DNA of 64,000 bases from Spirochaetae bacterium HGW-Spirochaetae-2 (GCA_002839355.1 PGXW01000015.1:28828-92827); one strand, 5' to 3'. Positions 40,290 to 50,171 are shown, numbered from the stretch's first letter. A program made the numbers and translations. The notes: generated by a model from the sequence alone, not told the origin.

Positions 40290-43203
40290 GTGGCTTCTCC
40301 TGTTGTTCAATCGCCGACAGGAGGCTCCTGAAACGTATCCGAACGGCACCGAGGTTGGTGATCTCGTCGATCTTGATCTGTGTGTACATCTTGCCGGCAG
40401 CCTCGAGGATATCCCTCGTCTCGTCGCTGGTGATCGCATCCACACCGCACCCGAAGGAGACGAGCTGCACGAGTTGCATGTCGTCCTGGTCCGCGATCGC
40501 CTTGGCCGCGGCATAGAGTCGGCTGTGGTAGGTCCATTGGTTCAGCACATGCACGGGAAATTTCTCGACCAAATGCGAAATCGCATCCTCGCTCAGTACG
40601 GCGACATTGAAGGCACCGAGCAACTTGTCGATACCATGCCCGACTTCCGGATCCACATGGTAAGGTCTGCCCGCAAGGATGATGATCTGTTTTCCCTCGA
40701 TGCGTGCGGTATCGATAATCCGCTTTCCGGCCTCACGCATCCGTTGCAGGTAGTTCGCATGGGCGGTGTAGGCGGCATCGCTCGCCTTCAATACGAGTTT
40801 GGCATCCAGTTTTCCCAGATAGGGTTCCAGGTTCTTGGCCATCTTCTTGGGAAAATCCCCGCGTCTGTGCAATCCGACATGGCAGTCGATGAAATCCACG
40901 GAGGCTACCTGCTCCATGTTGGCTCCGATCACTTTTGGATAGTAGGCCACGATCGGACAGTTGAAATGGTTGTCACCCAGGTGCTCGTCCATATTGTAGG
41001 TCATGCAGGGATAGAAGATGGTCTTCACCCCGGCATCGATCAACGCCTGGATGTGTCCATGCATGAGCTTGGCTGGGAAACAAGCCGTGTCGCTGGGAAT
41101 CGTAGCTTGACCCGACAGGTAGAGTTTTCGGTTGGAAAGGGGAGAGACCACGATTTTCTTGCCGAGAGTTTCAAAGAAGGCTTTCCAGAAGTAGACCAGC
41201 TCGTACATGTTCAATCCCAAGGGAATGCCGATGGCATCTTCTGGAACTTGGTCGTGTATGTAACACCCCAAGGCATCCAACTGCGCGAGTTTCCAGGCGA
41301 AGATGTTCAGCTCATCGTTGGCGACCCGGTTGGTCACCGGACGTTCGCAACGGTTGCCGCTCAGATACCGTTTCCCATTGGAGAAGGTATTGATGGTAAG
41401 TCTGCAGGTGTTGGTGCAGAGCCGACAAGTGGCTACCTTCACCGTATGCTCAAATTCGGCTAAAGCCTTCGCATTGATGATCTGCGATTCTCCCTTGCTA
41501 TGCTTTTTCGCATGCAAAGCGGCTCCATAAGCCCCCATGAGACCGGCAATGGTTGGTCTGACCACCTCCGTATCCAGCTCTTGCTCGAACGCCCTCAGGA
41601 CCGCATCGTTATGGAACGTGCCTCCTTGGACGACGATATGCCGACCGAGGTTTTCGGGAGACGTTGCGCGGATCACCTTGTACAACGCATTCTTCACCAC
41701 GCTGATCGAGAGTCCTGCGCTGATATCCTCCATCGGCGAGCCCTCCTTCTGGGCTTGCTTCACCGATGAGTTCATGAATACCGTGCAGCGGGAACCCAGG
41801 TCGACGGGGTGCCGTGCGAACAACCCCAGTTTCGCGAAGGTCTCCACGGGATATCCCAACGCTTGGGCGAAGGTCTGCAGGAACGAACCGCATCCGGAGG
41901 AACACGCCTCGTTGAGGTAGATATTGTCAACCGCACCGTTGTGGATCTGGAAGCATTTTATGTCCTGTCCCCCGATATCGATGACAAATTCGACTTCGCC
42001 CATGAAGTGCTTCGCCGCAGTGAAGTGCGCCACTGTCTCGACCAGGCCCTCGTCGATACCGAACGCAGAGCGGATGATATCTTCCCCATACCCGGTCACC
42101 GCACTGCCACGGATACAGATGTCGGGGTGTTCCCGGTAGATGCGTTCAAGGACTGAACGCACAATGGGAACCGGGTTGCCGCTGTTGCTCTGGTAGGTGG
42201 TATCGACAATGGCTCCATTGTCGTCGATCGCGACAGTCTTCACCGTCGTGGATCCCGCGTCGATTCCCAGGTAGATGCATGATGTGTTCTCTGTGATGGT
42301 ACCGGTCGGCACCCGTGCCCGTTCGTGACGTTCGGTGAAGGCTCGATATGCCACTTCATCTTCGAACAGCGGGGCCATGGAGACGACCGAGTCCTCGATC
42401 TTGTGTTTGCGCAAATGGTCGACCGCCTCGGCGATGTCTATGGTGCTGGTCGCACAGAAGGCTGCGCCCAGAGCCACATAGAAGAGTGAGTTCGCGGGAC
42501 ATATCCCGGTGGTATGCAACGTCTCGTCAAAGGCAGACCGCAACTGGCTCATGAATGTCAGCGGACCGCCGAGGTAGACAATGTTTCCCTTGATCGCACG
42601 ACCCTGTGCGAGTCCGGCAATCGTCTGGTTCACCACTGCCTGGAATATGCTCGCCGCGATATCGCTCTTGCGTGCCCCTTGGTTGAGCAACGGTTGGATA
42701 TCCGACTTCGCGAATACACCGCACCGGGAGGCCACAGTATAGACTTTCTCGGCACGGGCCGCTTCGGCGTCCATATCGTCGGCCGAAATCTGGAGCAAGG
42801 AGGCCATCTGGTCGATGAATGCCCCGGTCCCACCGGCACACGAACCGTTCATCCGTACTTCCATGCCATGCGAGAGGAAGAGTATCTTGGCATCCTCGCC
42901 ACCGAGTTCGATGATCACATCGGCCTGGGGTGTAAGTTTTCGGGCCGCGATTCGGGTAGCGTAGACTTCTTGGATAAAGGGGAGGCTGCAGCGGTCGGCC
43001 ATGCCCATACCCGCCGAACCACTTATCATGAGCTTGGCGCTCTGGCCATGGAGGACATTGGTCCGGATATGCTCGAGCAGGCGTGCCGATTGCGAAGCGA
43101 TCTGGGAGAGATGCCGATCGTACTGTGAGAACACAATACGGTTGTCTTCATCAAGAACCACGCATTTGATAGTAGTGGACCCCACGTCCAAGCCGATTAC
43201 CAA
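40276..43203 (-). CDS. 2-hydroxyacyl-CoA dehydratase activase (two BcrAD/BadFG ATPase domains plus DUF2229)
   Basis: About 975 residues. Domain 1 (~1-260) begins VIGLDVGSTTIKCVVLDE and has SCAGGTGAFIDQMA. Domain 2 (~310-570) begins YLGIDAGSTTVKTVAIDD and has CSSGCGSFLQTFAQ. Both are ASKHA-fold ATPases whose Cys would hold a bridging [4Fe-4S] cluster. Residues ~600-960 are a DUF2229-type region with several Cys (CRLCTNTCRLTI). ATP-driven electron injection is the family role. The start is uncertain: TTG at 43203 after GAAGGGGGC is preferred, TTG at 43245 also in frame. No dehydratase A/B pair is nearby. Confidence 0.85.
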   Translation of the reverse strand: MVIGLDVGSTTIKCVVLDEDNRIVFSQYDRHLSQIASQSARLLEHIRTNVLHGQSAKLMISGSAGMGMADRCSLPFIQEVYATRIAARKLTPQADVIIELGGEDAKILFLSHGMEVRMNGSCAGGTGAFIDQMASLLQISADDMDAEAARAEKVYTVASRCGVFAKSDIQPLLNQGARKSDIAASIFQAVVNQTIAGLAQGRAIKGNIVYLGGPLTFMSQLRSAFDETLHTTGICPANSLFYVALGAAFCATSTIDIAEAVDHLRKHKIEDSVVSMAPLFEDEVAYRAFTERHERARVPTGTITENTSCIYLGIDAGSTTVKTVAIDDNGAIVDTTYQSNSGNPVPIVRSVLERIYREHPDICIRGSAVTGYGEDIIRSAFGIDEGLVETVAHFTAAKHFMGEVEFVIDIGGQDIKCFQIHNGAVDNIYLNEACSSGCGSFLQTFAQALGYPVETFAKLGLFARHPVDLGSRCTVFMNSSVKQAQKEGSPMEDISAGLSISVVKNALYKVIRATSPENLGRHIVVQGGTFHNDAVLRAFEQELDTEVVRPTIAGLMGAYGAALHAKKHSKGESQIINAKALAEFEHTVKVATCRLCTNTCRLTINTFSNGKRYLSGNRCERPVTNRVANDELNIFAWKLAQLDALGCYIHDQVPEDAIGIPLGLNMYELVYFWKAFFETLGKKIVVSPLSNRKLYLSGQATIPSDTACFPAKLMHGHIQALIDAGVKTIFYPCMTYNMDEHLGDNHFNCPIVAYYPKVIGANMEQVASVDFIDCHVGLHRRGDFPKKMAKNLEPYLGKLDAKLVLKASDAAYTAHANYLQRMREAGKRIIDTARIEGKQIIILAGRPYHVDPEVGHGIDKLLGAFNVAVLSEDAISHLVEKFPVHVLNQWTYHSRLYAAAKAIADQDDMQLVQLVSFGCGVDAITSDETRDILEAAGKMYTQIKIDEITNLGAVRIRFRSLLSAIEQQEKPHAHH

Positions 43204-43279
43204 CCCAACGCCCCCTTCACAACTTCCGTCAATACTACAGTGCAACCGAGTATTTTGCTAGTGATATGTGTCAGCCGGA

Positions 43280-45160
43280 TCATGCGGGTAAGGAACCGAT
43301 ATCTTCGAATTGGGCCCGATACAGATCCGCATAGAAGCCGTTTTGCCGCAACAATCGTTCATGCGAACCTTGTTCCACGATATCGCCGTCCTTCATGACC
43401 AGGATGATATCGGCGTTGCGGATGGTGGAGAGCCTATGGGCGATTATGAAGCTTGTCCGTCCCGCCATGAGGTGGTCCATCGCCTCCTGGATCAACACTT
43501 CGGTACGCGTATCGACGGAGCTGGTCGCCTCATCAAGGATCAGGGTGCTGGGATTGGCGAGGATCGCACGGGCAATGGTGATAAGCTGGCGTTGCCCCTG
43601 GGATATATTGGAGGATTCCTCGTTGAGCACCATGTCGTATCCATCGGGGAGGGTGTGGATGAAGTGGTCGATCCGTGCCGCCTTCGCTGCCGCAACGACT
43701 TCATCGTCGGTGGCATCCAGCCTGCCGTAGCGGATATTCTCCCGGATCGTACCATTGAACAACCAGGCATCCTGCAACACCATGCCGAAATGTGAACGGA
43801 GGTCGCTACGCGAGAGCGTGGATATATCCTTGCCATCAATACTGATCGTGCCGCCATCAAGTTCGTAGAAACGCATCAACAACTTGACCATGGTGGTCTT
43901 TCCGGCTCCGGTCGGTCCTACGATCGCGACCTTCATACCCTGGCCCACCTTCGCTGAGAAATCCTTGATTACCGGGACTGTCTTGTCATATCCGAAACGG
44001 ACATGATCGAAGTCCACGTCCCCCGAAAGACGTCCGAGGATACACGAGGCATGCTCTTCCGTCTCCTCCTCTCCCTCGAGAAATTCGAAGACCCGTTCTG
44101 CCGCCGCAACCGTCGACTGCAACAGATTCGTCACCTGGGCCACTTGTGCGATCGGATGGGTAAAGTTGCGCATATATTGGATGAAGGCCTGGATGTCTCC
44201 AACCGAAATGGTTCCACGTATGGCGAGACTTCCGCCCAGGAGGGCGATCGCGACATATCCCAAGTCTCCAATCCCCTGCATGACCGGCATCATCAGCCCG
44301 GAAAGGAATTGCGATTTCCATGCAGAGTCGTAGAGCTTCTCGTTGACTTCGTTGAAAGCGTCGACCACGCGGTCCTCGGCGCAGAAGGCCTTGACCACGA
44401 TATGCCCGCTGTAGACCTCCTCGACCTGACCGTTTATGGTTCCCAACGATTTTTGTTGCTCGATGAAATGCTTTTGCGAAGACTTGACCACCCGTGCGAT
44501 GAACAGGAAGGAAATCGGCAGGATGACCAGGGTGACCATGGTCATCAACCAGCTGATGGAGAGCATCATCACCAAGACTCCGACCATCGTGGTGATCGAG
44601 GTGAGCACCTGGATGAGGCCTTGGTTGAGGTTCTGGCCCAAGGTGTCGATATCGTTGGTTACACGCGAGAGGATTTCCCCATGGGTGGTGGAATCGAAGC
44701 TTCGCATGGGCATGCGGTGTATCTTGTCGGCAACATCCTTGCGAAGGGCTTTCGAGATGCGTTGGGTGACTGTGCTCATGATATAGCCTTGGCTGAACAT
44801 GAAGAGGGCGCTGAGCACGTACAGGACAATCAAGGTCGAGAGGATACGGGCGATACGGGCGAAATCGATTCCATCGCCTCCCGCAAGCTTGCCTGTGATT
44901 CCCTCGAAGATCGTGGTGGTGGCAGTTCCCAGGATCTTCGGGCCGACAATGGTGAATACGGTCGCTCCCAAGGCGAACAGCACTACGATGACTACCGCGA
45001 ATGCATAGGGGGAGATGCGTCTGGCCAATTTCTTTACGGTACCTGAGAAATCCTTGGCCTTTTGCACCGGAGCACCCAACCCATGGCCTCCAGGCCCACG
45101 TCCGCCGCGGAAGGCCGGGAGTGCCTGTTGTTCCGATTTTTGTCGTTCTGGTCTATCCAT
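43280..45160 (-). CDS. ABC exporter half-transporter B (catalytic nucleotide site)
   Basis: 626 residues: a Gly/Arg-rich cytoplasmic N-terminus of ~45 residues, six membrane helices (to ~350) and an ATPase with GPTGAGKTT, signature ISQGQRQ and Walker B LILDEATSSVD. It retains the catalytic Glu. It overlaps the upstream partner by 8 nt, as expected for a heterodimer of the BmrCD/TM287-288 or YfiB/YfiC type. Likely exports drugs, lipids or peptides. Confidence 0.9.
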   Translation of the reverse strand: MDRPERQKSEQQALPAFRGGRGPGGHGLGAPVQKAKDFSGTVKKLARRISPYAFAVVIVVLFALGATVFTIVGPKILGTATTTIFEGITGKLAGGDGIDFARIARILSTLIVLYVLSALFMFSQGYIMSTVTQRISKALRKDVADKIHRMPMRSFDSTTHGEILSRVTNDIDTLGQNLNQGLIQVLTSITTMVGVLVMMLSISWLMTMVTLVILPISFLFIARVVKSSQKHFIEQQKSLGTINGQVEEVYSGHIVVKAFCAEDRVVDAFNEVNEKLYDSAWKSQFLSGLMMPVMQGIGDLGYVAIALLGGSLAIRGTISVGDIQAFIQYMRNFTHPIAQVAQVTNLLQSTVAAAERVFEFLEGEEETEEHASCILGRLSGDVDFDHVRFGYDKTVPVIKDFSAKVGQGMKVAIVGPTGAGKTTMVKLLMRFYELDGGTISIDGKDISTLSRSDLRSHFGMVLQDAWLFNGTIRENIRYGRLDATDDEVVAAAKAARIDHFIHTLPDGYDMVLNEESSNISQGQRQLITIARAILANPSTLILDEATSSVDTRTEVLIQEAMDHLMAGRTSFIIAHRLSTIRNADIILVMKDGDIVEQGSHERLLRQNGFYADLYRAQFEDIGSLPA

Positions 45161-47201
45161 GGTTCTTGATCTCCTGCAGGGACAGCTGCGAGTGTGCTAT
45201 CTGTTGATACACAGGACACCCCTGCATGAGTTGCGCATGGGTTCCCTTTCCGACAAGCCGACCTTCGTCGATGACGAGGATCGTGTCGGCATGGATGATG
45301 CTGCTGATGCGTTGGGCCACCACCAGCACCGTAGTATCGGGCAAGTCGGCATGCAACCGTTTTCTCAATTGGTTTTCCGTACGGTAGTCGAGTGCCGAGA
45401 AGCTATCGTCGAACAATAGGATCTTCGGGGAAGCGGCGATCGCACGGGCAATCGACAACCGCTGCCGTTGCCCTCCCGATACGTTCACACCCCCCTGGGC
45501 AATGGACGACTGGTACGCATCCGGTTTCTCTCCGATGAACGTTCCGGCCTGAGCGATGTCCGCCGCCGCTTCGATTGCCTCGGATTTGAGACCCGGCTCA
45601 CCATACGCGATATTCGAAGCGATCGTTCCACTGAACAGCAACCCCTGCTGGGGAACGTATCCGACCAGCTTCCGCAGCGCTGTCAGATCCCGTTGCCGGA
45701 TATCGATGCCGTCTATGGTGATCGAGCCCGAAGTGACATCGTGGAACCGTGGAATCAGATTCAGCAAAGTCGATTTGCCGCTTCCGGTACTGCCGATTAT
45801 AGCAGTCGTGGTTCCCTTCTGCGCGACAAACGATATATCGCGGATCGCCTCGGTGTTGGCACCCGGGTAAGTGAAGCCCACATGGTTGAATTCTACCAGG
45901 CCCTGTGGTTCCGGGGGAAAGGGTACGGTGGATGGGGCGGTGCCGATGGTGACCGGGGTGTCCAGAACTTCCTTGATGCGGCCGGCTGAAATGGAGGCCC
46001 TCGGCAGCATGATCGTCAGCATGGTGATCATGAGGAAGGACATGATGATCAGCATGGCATACTGGATGAACGCCATCATATCCCCGACCTGCATCGTTCC
46101 GGCTTGGATATGCTGTCCGCCGTTGTAGATGATGAGTATCGCGGTCAGGTTCATGATAAGCATCATCAGGGGCATCATGCCGGACATGGCCCGGTTCACG
46201 AACAGCGAGGTGGCTGTCAGCTCGGTATTGGCCTTTTCGAACCTCGAGCGCTCGTGGTCTTGTGTGTTGAAGGCTCGTATGACCTGCAAGCCGTTCAAGG
46301 TTTCCCTGACAACCTGGTTGACATTGTCCACCAGGGTCTGCAGTCGCTTGAATCGTGGCATGGCAAGTGCGAACATGGTGATCACAATGGTGAATATGGC
46401 CAGAACCGCGACTCCGATGGTCCAAGACATGCTACTGTTGGTCCCCAGAACCCTGAACAAGCCACCAAGGGCCATCATCGGGGCAAATATGACCACCCTG
46501 AGAATCATCACGAAGGATTGTTGGATCTGTTGGATGTCGTTCGTGCTTCTGGTGACCAGGGAGGCTGTGGAGAACTTGTCCATTTCATCCTGGCTGAAGG
46601 AGACTACCTTCTTGAACACATCTCCCCGCAACCGTCTCCCCAATCGGGCGGCTACCCGGGAGGCGAAGTAGGAGACCAGGATGGACGCTGCTACTCCCAG
46701 TGCGGAAATGGCGAGCATGCGAAGTCCCACCTGGACGATATAGGAATTCTGGATCGCCGGTATATCGATCCCCAACTGTTCGCTGTCGGTGCGGATATAG
46801 GCGAGGGCAGCTTGCTTGAGGATGCTTTCCGTTGCCGGTTGTCCGACGGTTTCTCCCATGCCCAGCCGTGCCAATATCGGCAACAGCGTTGCCTCCTGCA
46901 CCGGTGCGTCTTCGACGAGCACGTAGGCGGGAAGCCGGTAGGTTTCAGTGTCGTACCGGTACGAGGCGGCCAGAATGGTCGCATCGTCGCTCTCCAAGCG
47001 AGCCTCCACAGCCGCATACGTCTGTGCCGTGAGGACCGACGGGACTGCCGTTTCCAGACCACCTTGCTGGATACCGATATTCACGATATTCGAGGTGTAC
47101 AGGGGCAATGTGAGATCCGCGAAGACCTTCACCATGAGCAGTAGGAATACCAGTAGGATGGGGAAGGCAGATTCCTTCAGATACTTCAATACCATGGACA
47201 T
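45153..47201 (-). CDS. ABC exporter half-transporter A (degenerate nucleotide site)
   Basis: 682 residues. An extracytoplasmic insertion of ~120 residues lies between membrane helices 1 and 2 (~residues 40-160). The ATPase has GSTGSGKST, signature VSGGQRQRLSIARAI, but Walker B is ILLFDDSFSALD: Asp in place of the catalytic Glu. This marks the non-hydrolysing site of a heterodimeric exporter. GGAGG lies 8 nt before the ATG; the start is 16 nt inside marR. Confidence 0.9.
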   Translation of the reverse strand: MSMVLKYLKESAFPILLVFLLLMVKVFADLTLPLYTSNIVNIGIQQGGLETAVPSVLTAQTYAAVEARLESDDATILAASYRYDTETYRLPAYVLVEDAPVQEATLLPILARLGMGETVGQPATESILKQAALAYIRTDSEQLGIDIPAIQNSYIVQVGLRMLAISALGVAASILVSYFASRVAARLGRRLRGDVFKKVVSFSQDEMDKFSTASLVTRSTNDIQQIQQSFVMILRVVIFAPMMALGGLFRVLGTNSSMSWTIGVAVLAIFTIVITMFALAMPRFKRLQTLVDNVNQVVRETLNGLQVIRAFNTQDHERSRFEKANTELTATSLFVNRAMSGMMPLMMLIMNLTAILIIYNGGQHIQAGTMQVGDMMAFIQYAMLIIMSFLMITMLTIMLPRASISAGRIKEVLDTPVTIGTAPSTVPFPPEPQGLVEFNHVGFTYPGANTEAIRDISFVAQKGTTTAIIGSTGSGKSTLLNLIPRFHDVTSGSITIDGIDIRQRDLTALRKLVGYVPQQGLLFSGTIASNIAYGEPGLKSEAIEAAADIAQAGTFIGEKPDAYQSSIAQGGVNVSGGQRQRLSIARAIAASPKILLFDDSFSALDYRTENQLRKRLHADLPDTTVLVVAQRISSIIHADTILVIDEGRLVGKGTHAQLMQGCPVYQQIAHSQLSLQEIKNHG

Positions 47202-47653
47202 GATGGATCCTCCCCCTCGACCGCTTTGACCAGGTTGTCCCGTATACGGTTGCCCAAGGTCTCGAAGTGCGCCTTCTCCTCCGGACTGAACCCCTCGAAC
47301 GTTTCCGATTCGAATTGAAGGAACCGGTCGTGGGCCTGCGTGAGCAGATCGGCTCCCTTTGCGGTGATATGTACCCGCATGACCCGGGCATCGCCAACAT
47401 CCCGCTCACGCCGTACCAGATCGTTCTTCATCAACCGGTGGAGCATGACCGTGAGGGTGGATGGCTTTATCATGAGCTTTCCGGCCAATTCGGCCTGGCT
47501 CATGGGATTGGAGCGGTCGAGCATCATCAGCAAATGAAACTGCGCCGGATGGATGTCCAGCGATGAAAGCAACGCATGGCCACGTATGAATCGTAGCCGG
47601 GTGATCTGTGCAAGCAACGGGATGGTGGGGCAACTGTGGGAAGATGGGTCCAT
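47186..47653 (-). CDS. MarR-family transcriptional regulator
   Basis: 155 residues. Winged helix SQAELAGKLMIKPSTLTVMLHRLMKNDLVRRERDVGDARVMRVHIT at about residues 52-98, flanked by dimerisation helices. It is first in the operon with the two ABC genes and overlaps the next start, so it very probably represses its own promoter and the exporter. A near-palindromic operator lies just upstream. Confidence 0.9.
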   Translation of the reverse strand: MDPSSHSCPTIPLLAQITRLRFIRGHALLSSLDIHPAQFHLLMMLDRSNPMSQAELAGKLMIKPSTLTVMLHRLMKNDLVRRERDVGDARVMRVHITAKGADLLTQAHDRFLQFESETFEGFSPEEKAHFETLGNRIRDNLVKAVEGEDPSCPWY

Positions 47654-47663
47654 ATTTCAATCC

Positions 47664-47683
47664 TATTAGTTAGCTACCTAATA
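47664..47683 (-). promoter_or_regulatory. probable MarR operator
   Basis: A 20-bp palindrome, TATTAG-T-TAGCTA-C-CTAATA, with one mismatched pair, 11 nt upstream of the marR ATG. Size, symmetry and place fit a MarR dimer site overlapping the promoter. Confidence 0.75.
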
Positions 47684-47713
47684 AATACTGGAAAGCGTCA
47701 TGATGGTCAAGAT

Positions 47714-47743
47714 GAAAAAACCACCGGAACCAAGTTCCGGCGG
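47714..47743 (-). terminator. terminator of the pspA1 operon
   Basis: Minus strand CCGCCGGAA, 5-nt loop, TTCCGGTGG, then TTTTTT. Confidence 0.88.
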
Positions 47744-47790
47744 CATGTTATCGTGGGGGCGAATCTTTTGGGGTCAGGATACGATACTGT

Positions 47791-48651
47791 TCACTGTGCT
47801 ATCCGGATCGCACCGGAAGTGGTCGAGACCTCAAGGGATGCCGAACCGTTGCCGACAGCGAATGTCTGTGTTCTCTTTTCGGTGCTGAGGTCATGTACAC
47901 CGTCGATACTGGTCGATATCGAACCACTGATGGACGATGCCGACACGCGGCCGCCGAAAGTTCGGGGCAGGGTGACACCGATCGCTCCGGATATGCTCTC
48001 TACCGTAGCTTTCGAAGCATCGAGCAGGGGGAGCTTGATCGCACCGGAAACGCTGTTCACTTCAACATCCGATCGGGACGTCGAGACGATCTTGTCGATC
48101 ATGATAGCGCCCGAAATACTGGTGATCGCAATATCTCCGGCTTCGATGGCCTTGCCTTCTATGGATCCGGAAACGCTGGCTATCTCCAACGAGTCGGTTG
48201 TGACCAGCGAATCGAATCCGATGGAGCCGGAGACGGAATGGAGTTCCACCTCTTCGGCATACAACGGACCGGCTATCTTCAGCTGTCCCGAAACCGTCGA
48301 GACGACAAGATCTCCTTCGGTCCACGAAGCCGGCAACGTGACGGTGAGACGCGCATCGAGAGACTGGAACAGGTCGATGCCCATTCGTTGCTTCCGTTTG
48401 ACCTCGACAAATATGCCATCGCGATCCTCACGGACTGTCATGCGATACCGGTCCCGTGCAGCGCCGGTGAGTGTCACTTCAGCCGAGTTTCCCCTCGATT
48501 CCTGGATTATGGTGATATCGGGTACGTCGCTCTTGATCTGGACTTCCCCGTCTTTTCTCAATGTCAAATCGTTCCTATAGGTTTCCCCTGCAGCCCCAAG
48601 CGAAAGACTTGCGGCAAGCAGGATAAGTATCGATACACATACTCGTTTCAT
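47791..48651 (-). CDS. secreted DUF4097 beta-repeat protein
   Basis: 286 residues: Sec signal ending LSLGAAG, then repeated strands of the form SVSGSI/SISGAI every ~17-20 residues (about eight), the right-handed beta-helix-like DUF4097 pattern. ATG at 48651 starts the signal; a further six codons are open upstream. It is the last gene of the pspA1 operon, right after pspC. Such proteins often sit beside PspC-domain or anti-sigma genes; envelope-surface role inferred. Confidence 0.8.
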   Translation of the reverse strand: MKRVCVSILILLAASLSLGAAGETYRNDLTLRKDGEVQIKSDVPDITIIQESRGNSAEVTLTGAARDRYRMTVREDRDGIFVEVKRKQRMGIDLFQSLDARLTVTLPASWTEGDLVVSTVSGQLKIAGPLYAEEVELHSVSGSIGFDSLVTTDSLEIASVSGSIEGKAIEAGDIAITSISGAIMIDKIVSTSRSDVEVNSVSGAIKLPLLDASKATVESISGAIGVTLPRTFGGRVSASSISGSISTSIDGVHDLSTEKRTQTFAVGNGSASLEVSTTSGAIRIAQ

Positions 48652-48652
48652 G

Positions 48653-49024
48653 TTACTTCTGGTCCCCATGGAACCGTTGGTCCCAATCCCGTTCCTTGTC
48701 GAAGATATTCTCTTCCATGCCTTCGACTTTCCTCTTCAAGTTCTCGAACGTCTCACGCAGGTCCTCACGGGTCCGGTTGAATGGTCCCCGTTCTTCCCGG
48801 TTGTGTTCCGATTCCTCGTAGTGTGTGCCATATCCCGGTTCCAAGGGGAGGAACAACGCAATCAATGCGTAGATCACGATACCGGGAAAAATGCCGGTCA
48901 CGATAATCGAAACTGCGGTGATCGCACGGAGAATATCGACCGGGAGGTCTCTCCAATCGGCAATCCCTTGGCAAACGCCAAATATCTTACCCCTTCGGGA
49001 CCGGTACAATCGTTTGGTAGCCAT
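48653..49024 (-). CDS. PspC-domain membrane protein
   Basis: 123 residues. KRLYRSRRGKIFGVCQGIADWRDLPVDILRAI is the PspC signature, followed by a membrane helix and a charged helical tail (REDLRETFENLKRKVEGMEENIF). ATG at 49024 fits AGGAAGG better than the one two codons earlier. Part of a pspA-pspB-like-pspC order. Confidence 0.87.
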   Translation of the reverse strand: MATKRLYRSRRGKIFGVCQGIADWRDLPVDILRAITAVSIIVTGIFPGIVIYALIALFLPLEPGYGTHYEESEHNREERGPFNRTREDLRETFENLKRKVEGMEENIFDKERDWDQRFHGDQK

Positions 49025-49035
49025 ATACATCCTTC

Positions 49036-49269
49036 CTATTCCTTATTGTTGTTTCTGTTGCGGAGAATGATCTCAAGATTCTCTATCCGCTTGGCCAGAT
49101 CCATAATTCCGTCTTCCAATTCCCTATCACTCTGTCGTCGCTCGTTCTCCTTTTGGGTGGAGGCTCCATGCTTGCGTTCCTTTGCCCGGATACCAGCCTT
49201 GATGACCCACGCTGCGAACAAGAACGGAGCGACGATCGCGATGATTGCAACCAAGTTATCACTATTCAT
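49036..49269 (-). CDS. PspB-like small membrane protein
   Basis: 77 residues: one N-terminal membrane helix (LVAIIAIVAPFLFAAWVIKAGI), then a charged coiled coil with heptad hydrophobics (LEDGIMDLAKRIENLEIIL), just like PspB. Sequence identity cannot be judged; the call rests on architecture and place between pspA and pspC. Confidence 0.75.
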   Translation of the reverse strand: MNSDNLVAIIAIVAPFLFAAWVIKAGIRAKERKHGASTQKENERRQSDRELEDGIMDLAKRIENLEIILRNRNNNKE

Positions 49270-49297
49270 TATTACCCTTCCCCCGGATGCCCGTCAC

Positions 49298-49954
49298 TCA
49301 GCTTTTCTTTGCTTGTTTGCGCAACTGTTCGAGCTCCGCTTCGATATCATCCAATTCCTCGAGGTCCGCGAACTTGGAATCCAAGTCGGCCCTGGGCCTT
49401 CCCATGCTTGCGCTGGCTTCCATGCGGTCAACCTGCTGTTCCATATGGTCGAAACGGGAGAAGGCGGCGGCATCCGAAGCTTTGCGGATGGTGTCGTTGG
49501 CGGCTTGTTCCTCACGTGCCCGTGCGGCCCGCTCGACAATAACCTGATGCTTCTGCCTCAGCGATTGCAGCTTGTCTTCCAGTCTACCGATATCTTCCTT
49601 GCTTTTGCCGATCATGTCGGCATAGCGTGCGCTCTCCTCTTCCATCCGGGACAAATCGTCTTGTGCCCGGCGCTTCTCGACCAGTGCTTCCCGTGCGAGG
49701 TCCTCGCGACCTTTTGCCAGGGCTATCTCGGCGCGGCTCATCCAGCGGCTGACGAGGGATTCGAGTTCGCTGCGGTTGCGGTCCAACTTGGCCTTGGATG
49801 CCATTTTCGCAGCGCAGGAGGATTTGAGCTCGATCAAGGTATCTTCCATTTCCTGCATCATCAACTTGATCATCTTTTCGGGATCTTCTGCCTTGTCCAG
49901 CAAAGCGTTGATGTTGGCGTTTACTATGTCCATGAAACGTGAGAAAACTCCCAT
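49298..49954 (-). CDS. pspA: PspA/IM30-family protein 1
   Basis: 218 residues, almost entirely helical, opening with the amphipathic FSRFMDIVNANINALLDKAEDPEKMIKLMMQEME segment that marks PspA/Vipp1. It binds stressed membrane and, in the classic system, inhibits PspF. AAGGAG precedes the ATG. A sigma-54 promoter lies 59 nt upstream. Confidence 0.93.
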   Translation of the reverse strand: MGVFSRFMDIVNANINALLDKAEDPEKMIKLMMQEMEDTLIELKSSCAAKMASKAKLDRNRSELESLVSRWMSRAEIALAKGREDLAREALVEKRRAQDDLSRMEEESARYADMIGKSKEDIGRLEDKLQSLRQKHQVIVERAARAREEQAANDTIRKASDAAAFSRFDHMEQQVDRMEASASMGRPRADLDSKFADLEELDDIEAELEQLRKQAKKS

Positions 49955-50012
49955 ATTCTACTCCTTGTACATCTGATATCAGAGTATCTTCATACTCTCT
50001 ACCCTGTATAAA

Positions 50013-50028
50013 GCATGAACCGTGCCAA
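50013..50028 (-). promoter_or_regulatory. sigma-54 promoter of pspA1 operon
   Basis: Minus strand TTGGCACGGTTCATGC: GG and GC separated by 10 nt, the -24/-12 geometry. Confidence 0.9.
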
Positions 50029-50135
50029 CATCAGAAAAAACTCCCCAGAACACTATGAAACATTCTTAACTCTCTTGCAAGCAGGATTTGCGGTACTTTG
50101 TATTGAATCTGTCCTGCCAGTGCGACAGTTTGGTA

Positions 50136-50165
50136 TTGGTGAAATTGACCAACCTATGGTAGAAT
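50136..50165 (+). promoter_or_regulatory. promoter of pspF (leaderless)
   Basis: TTGGTG, 18 nt, TAGAAT, 6 nt to the ATG at 50172. Confidence 0.65.
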
Positions 50166-50171
50166 CCACCT

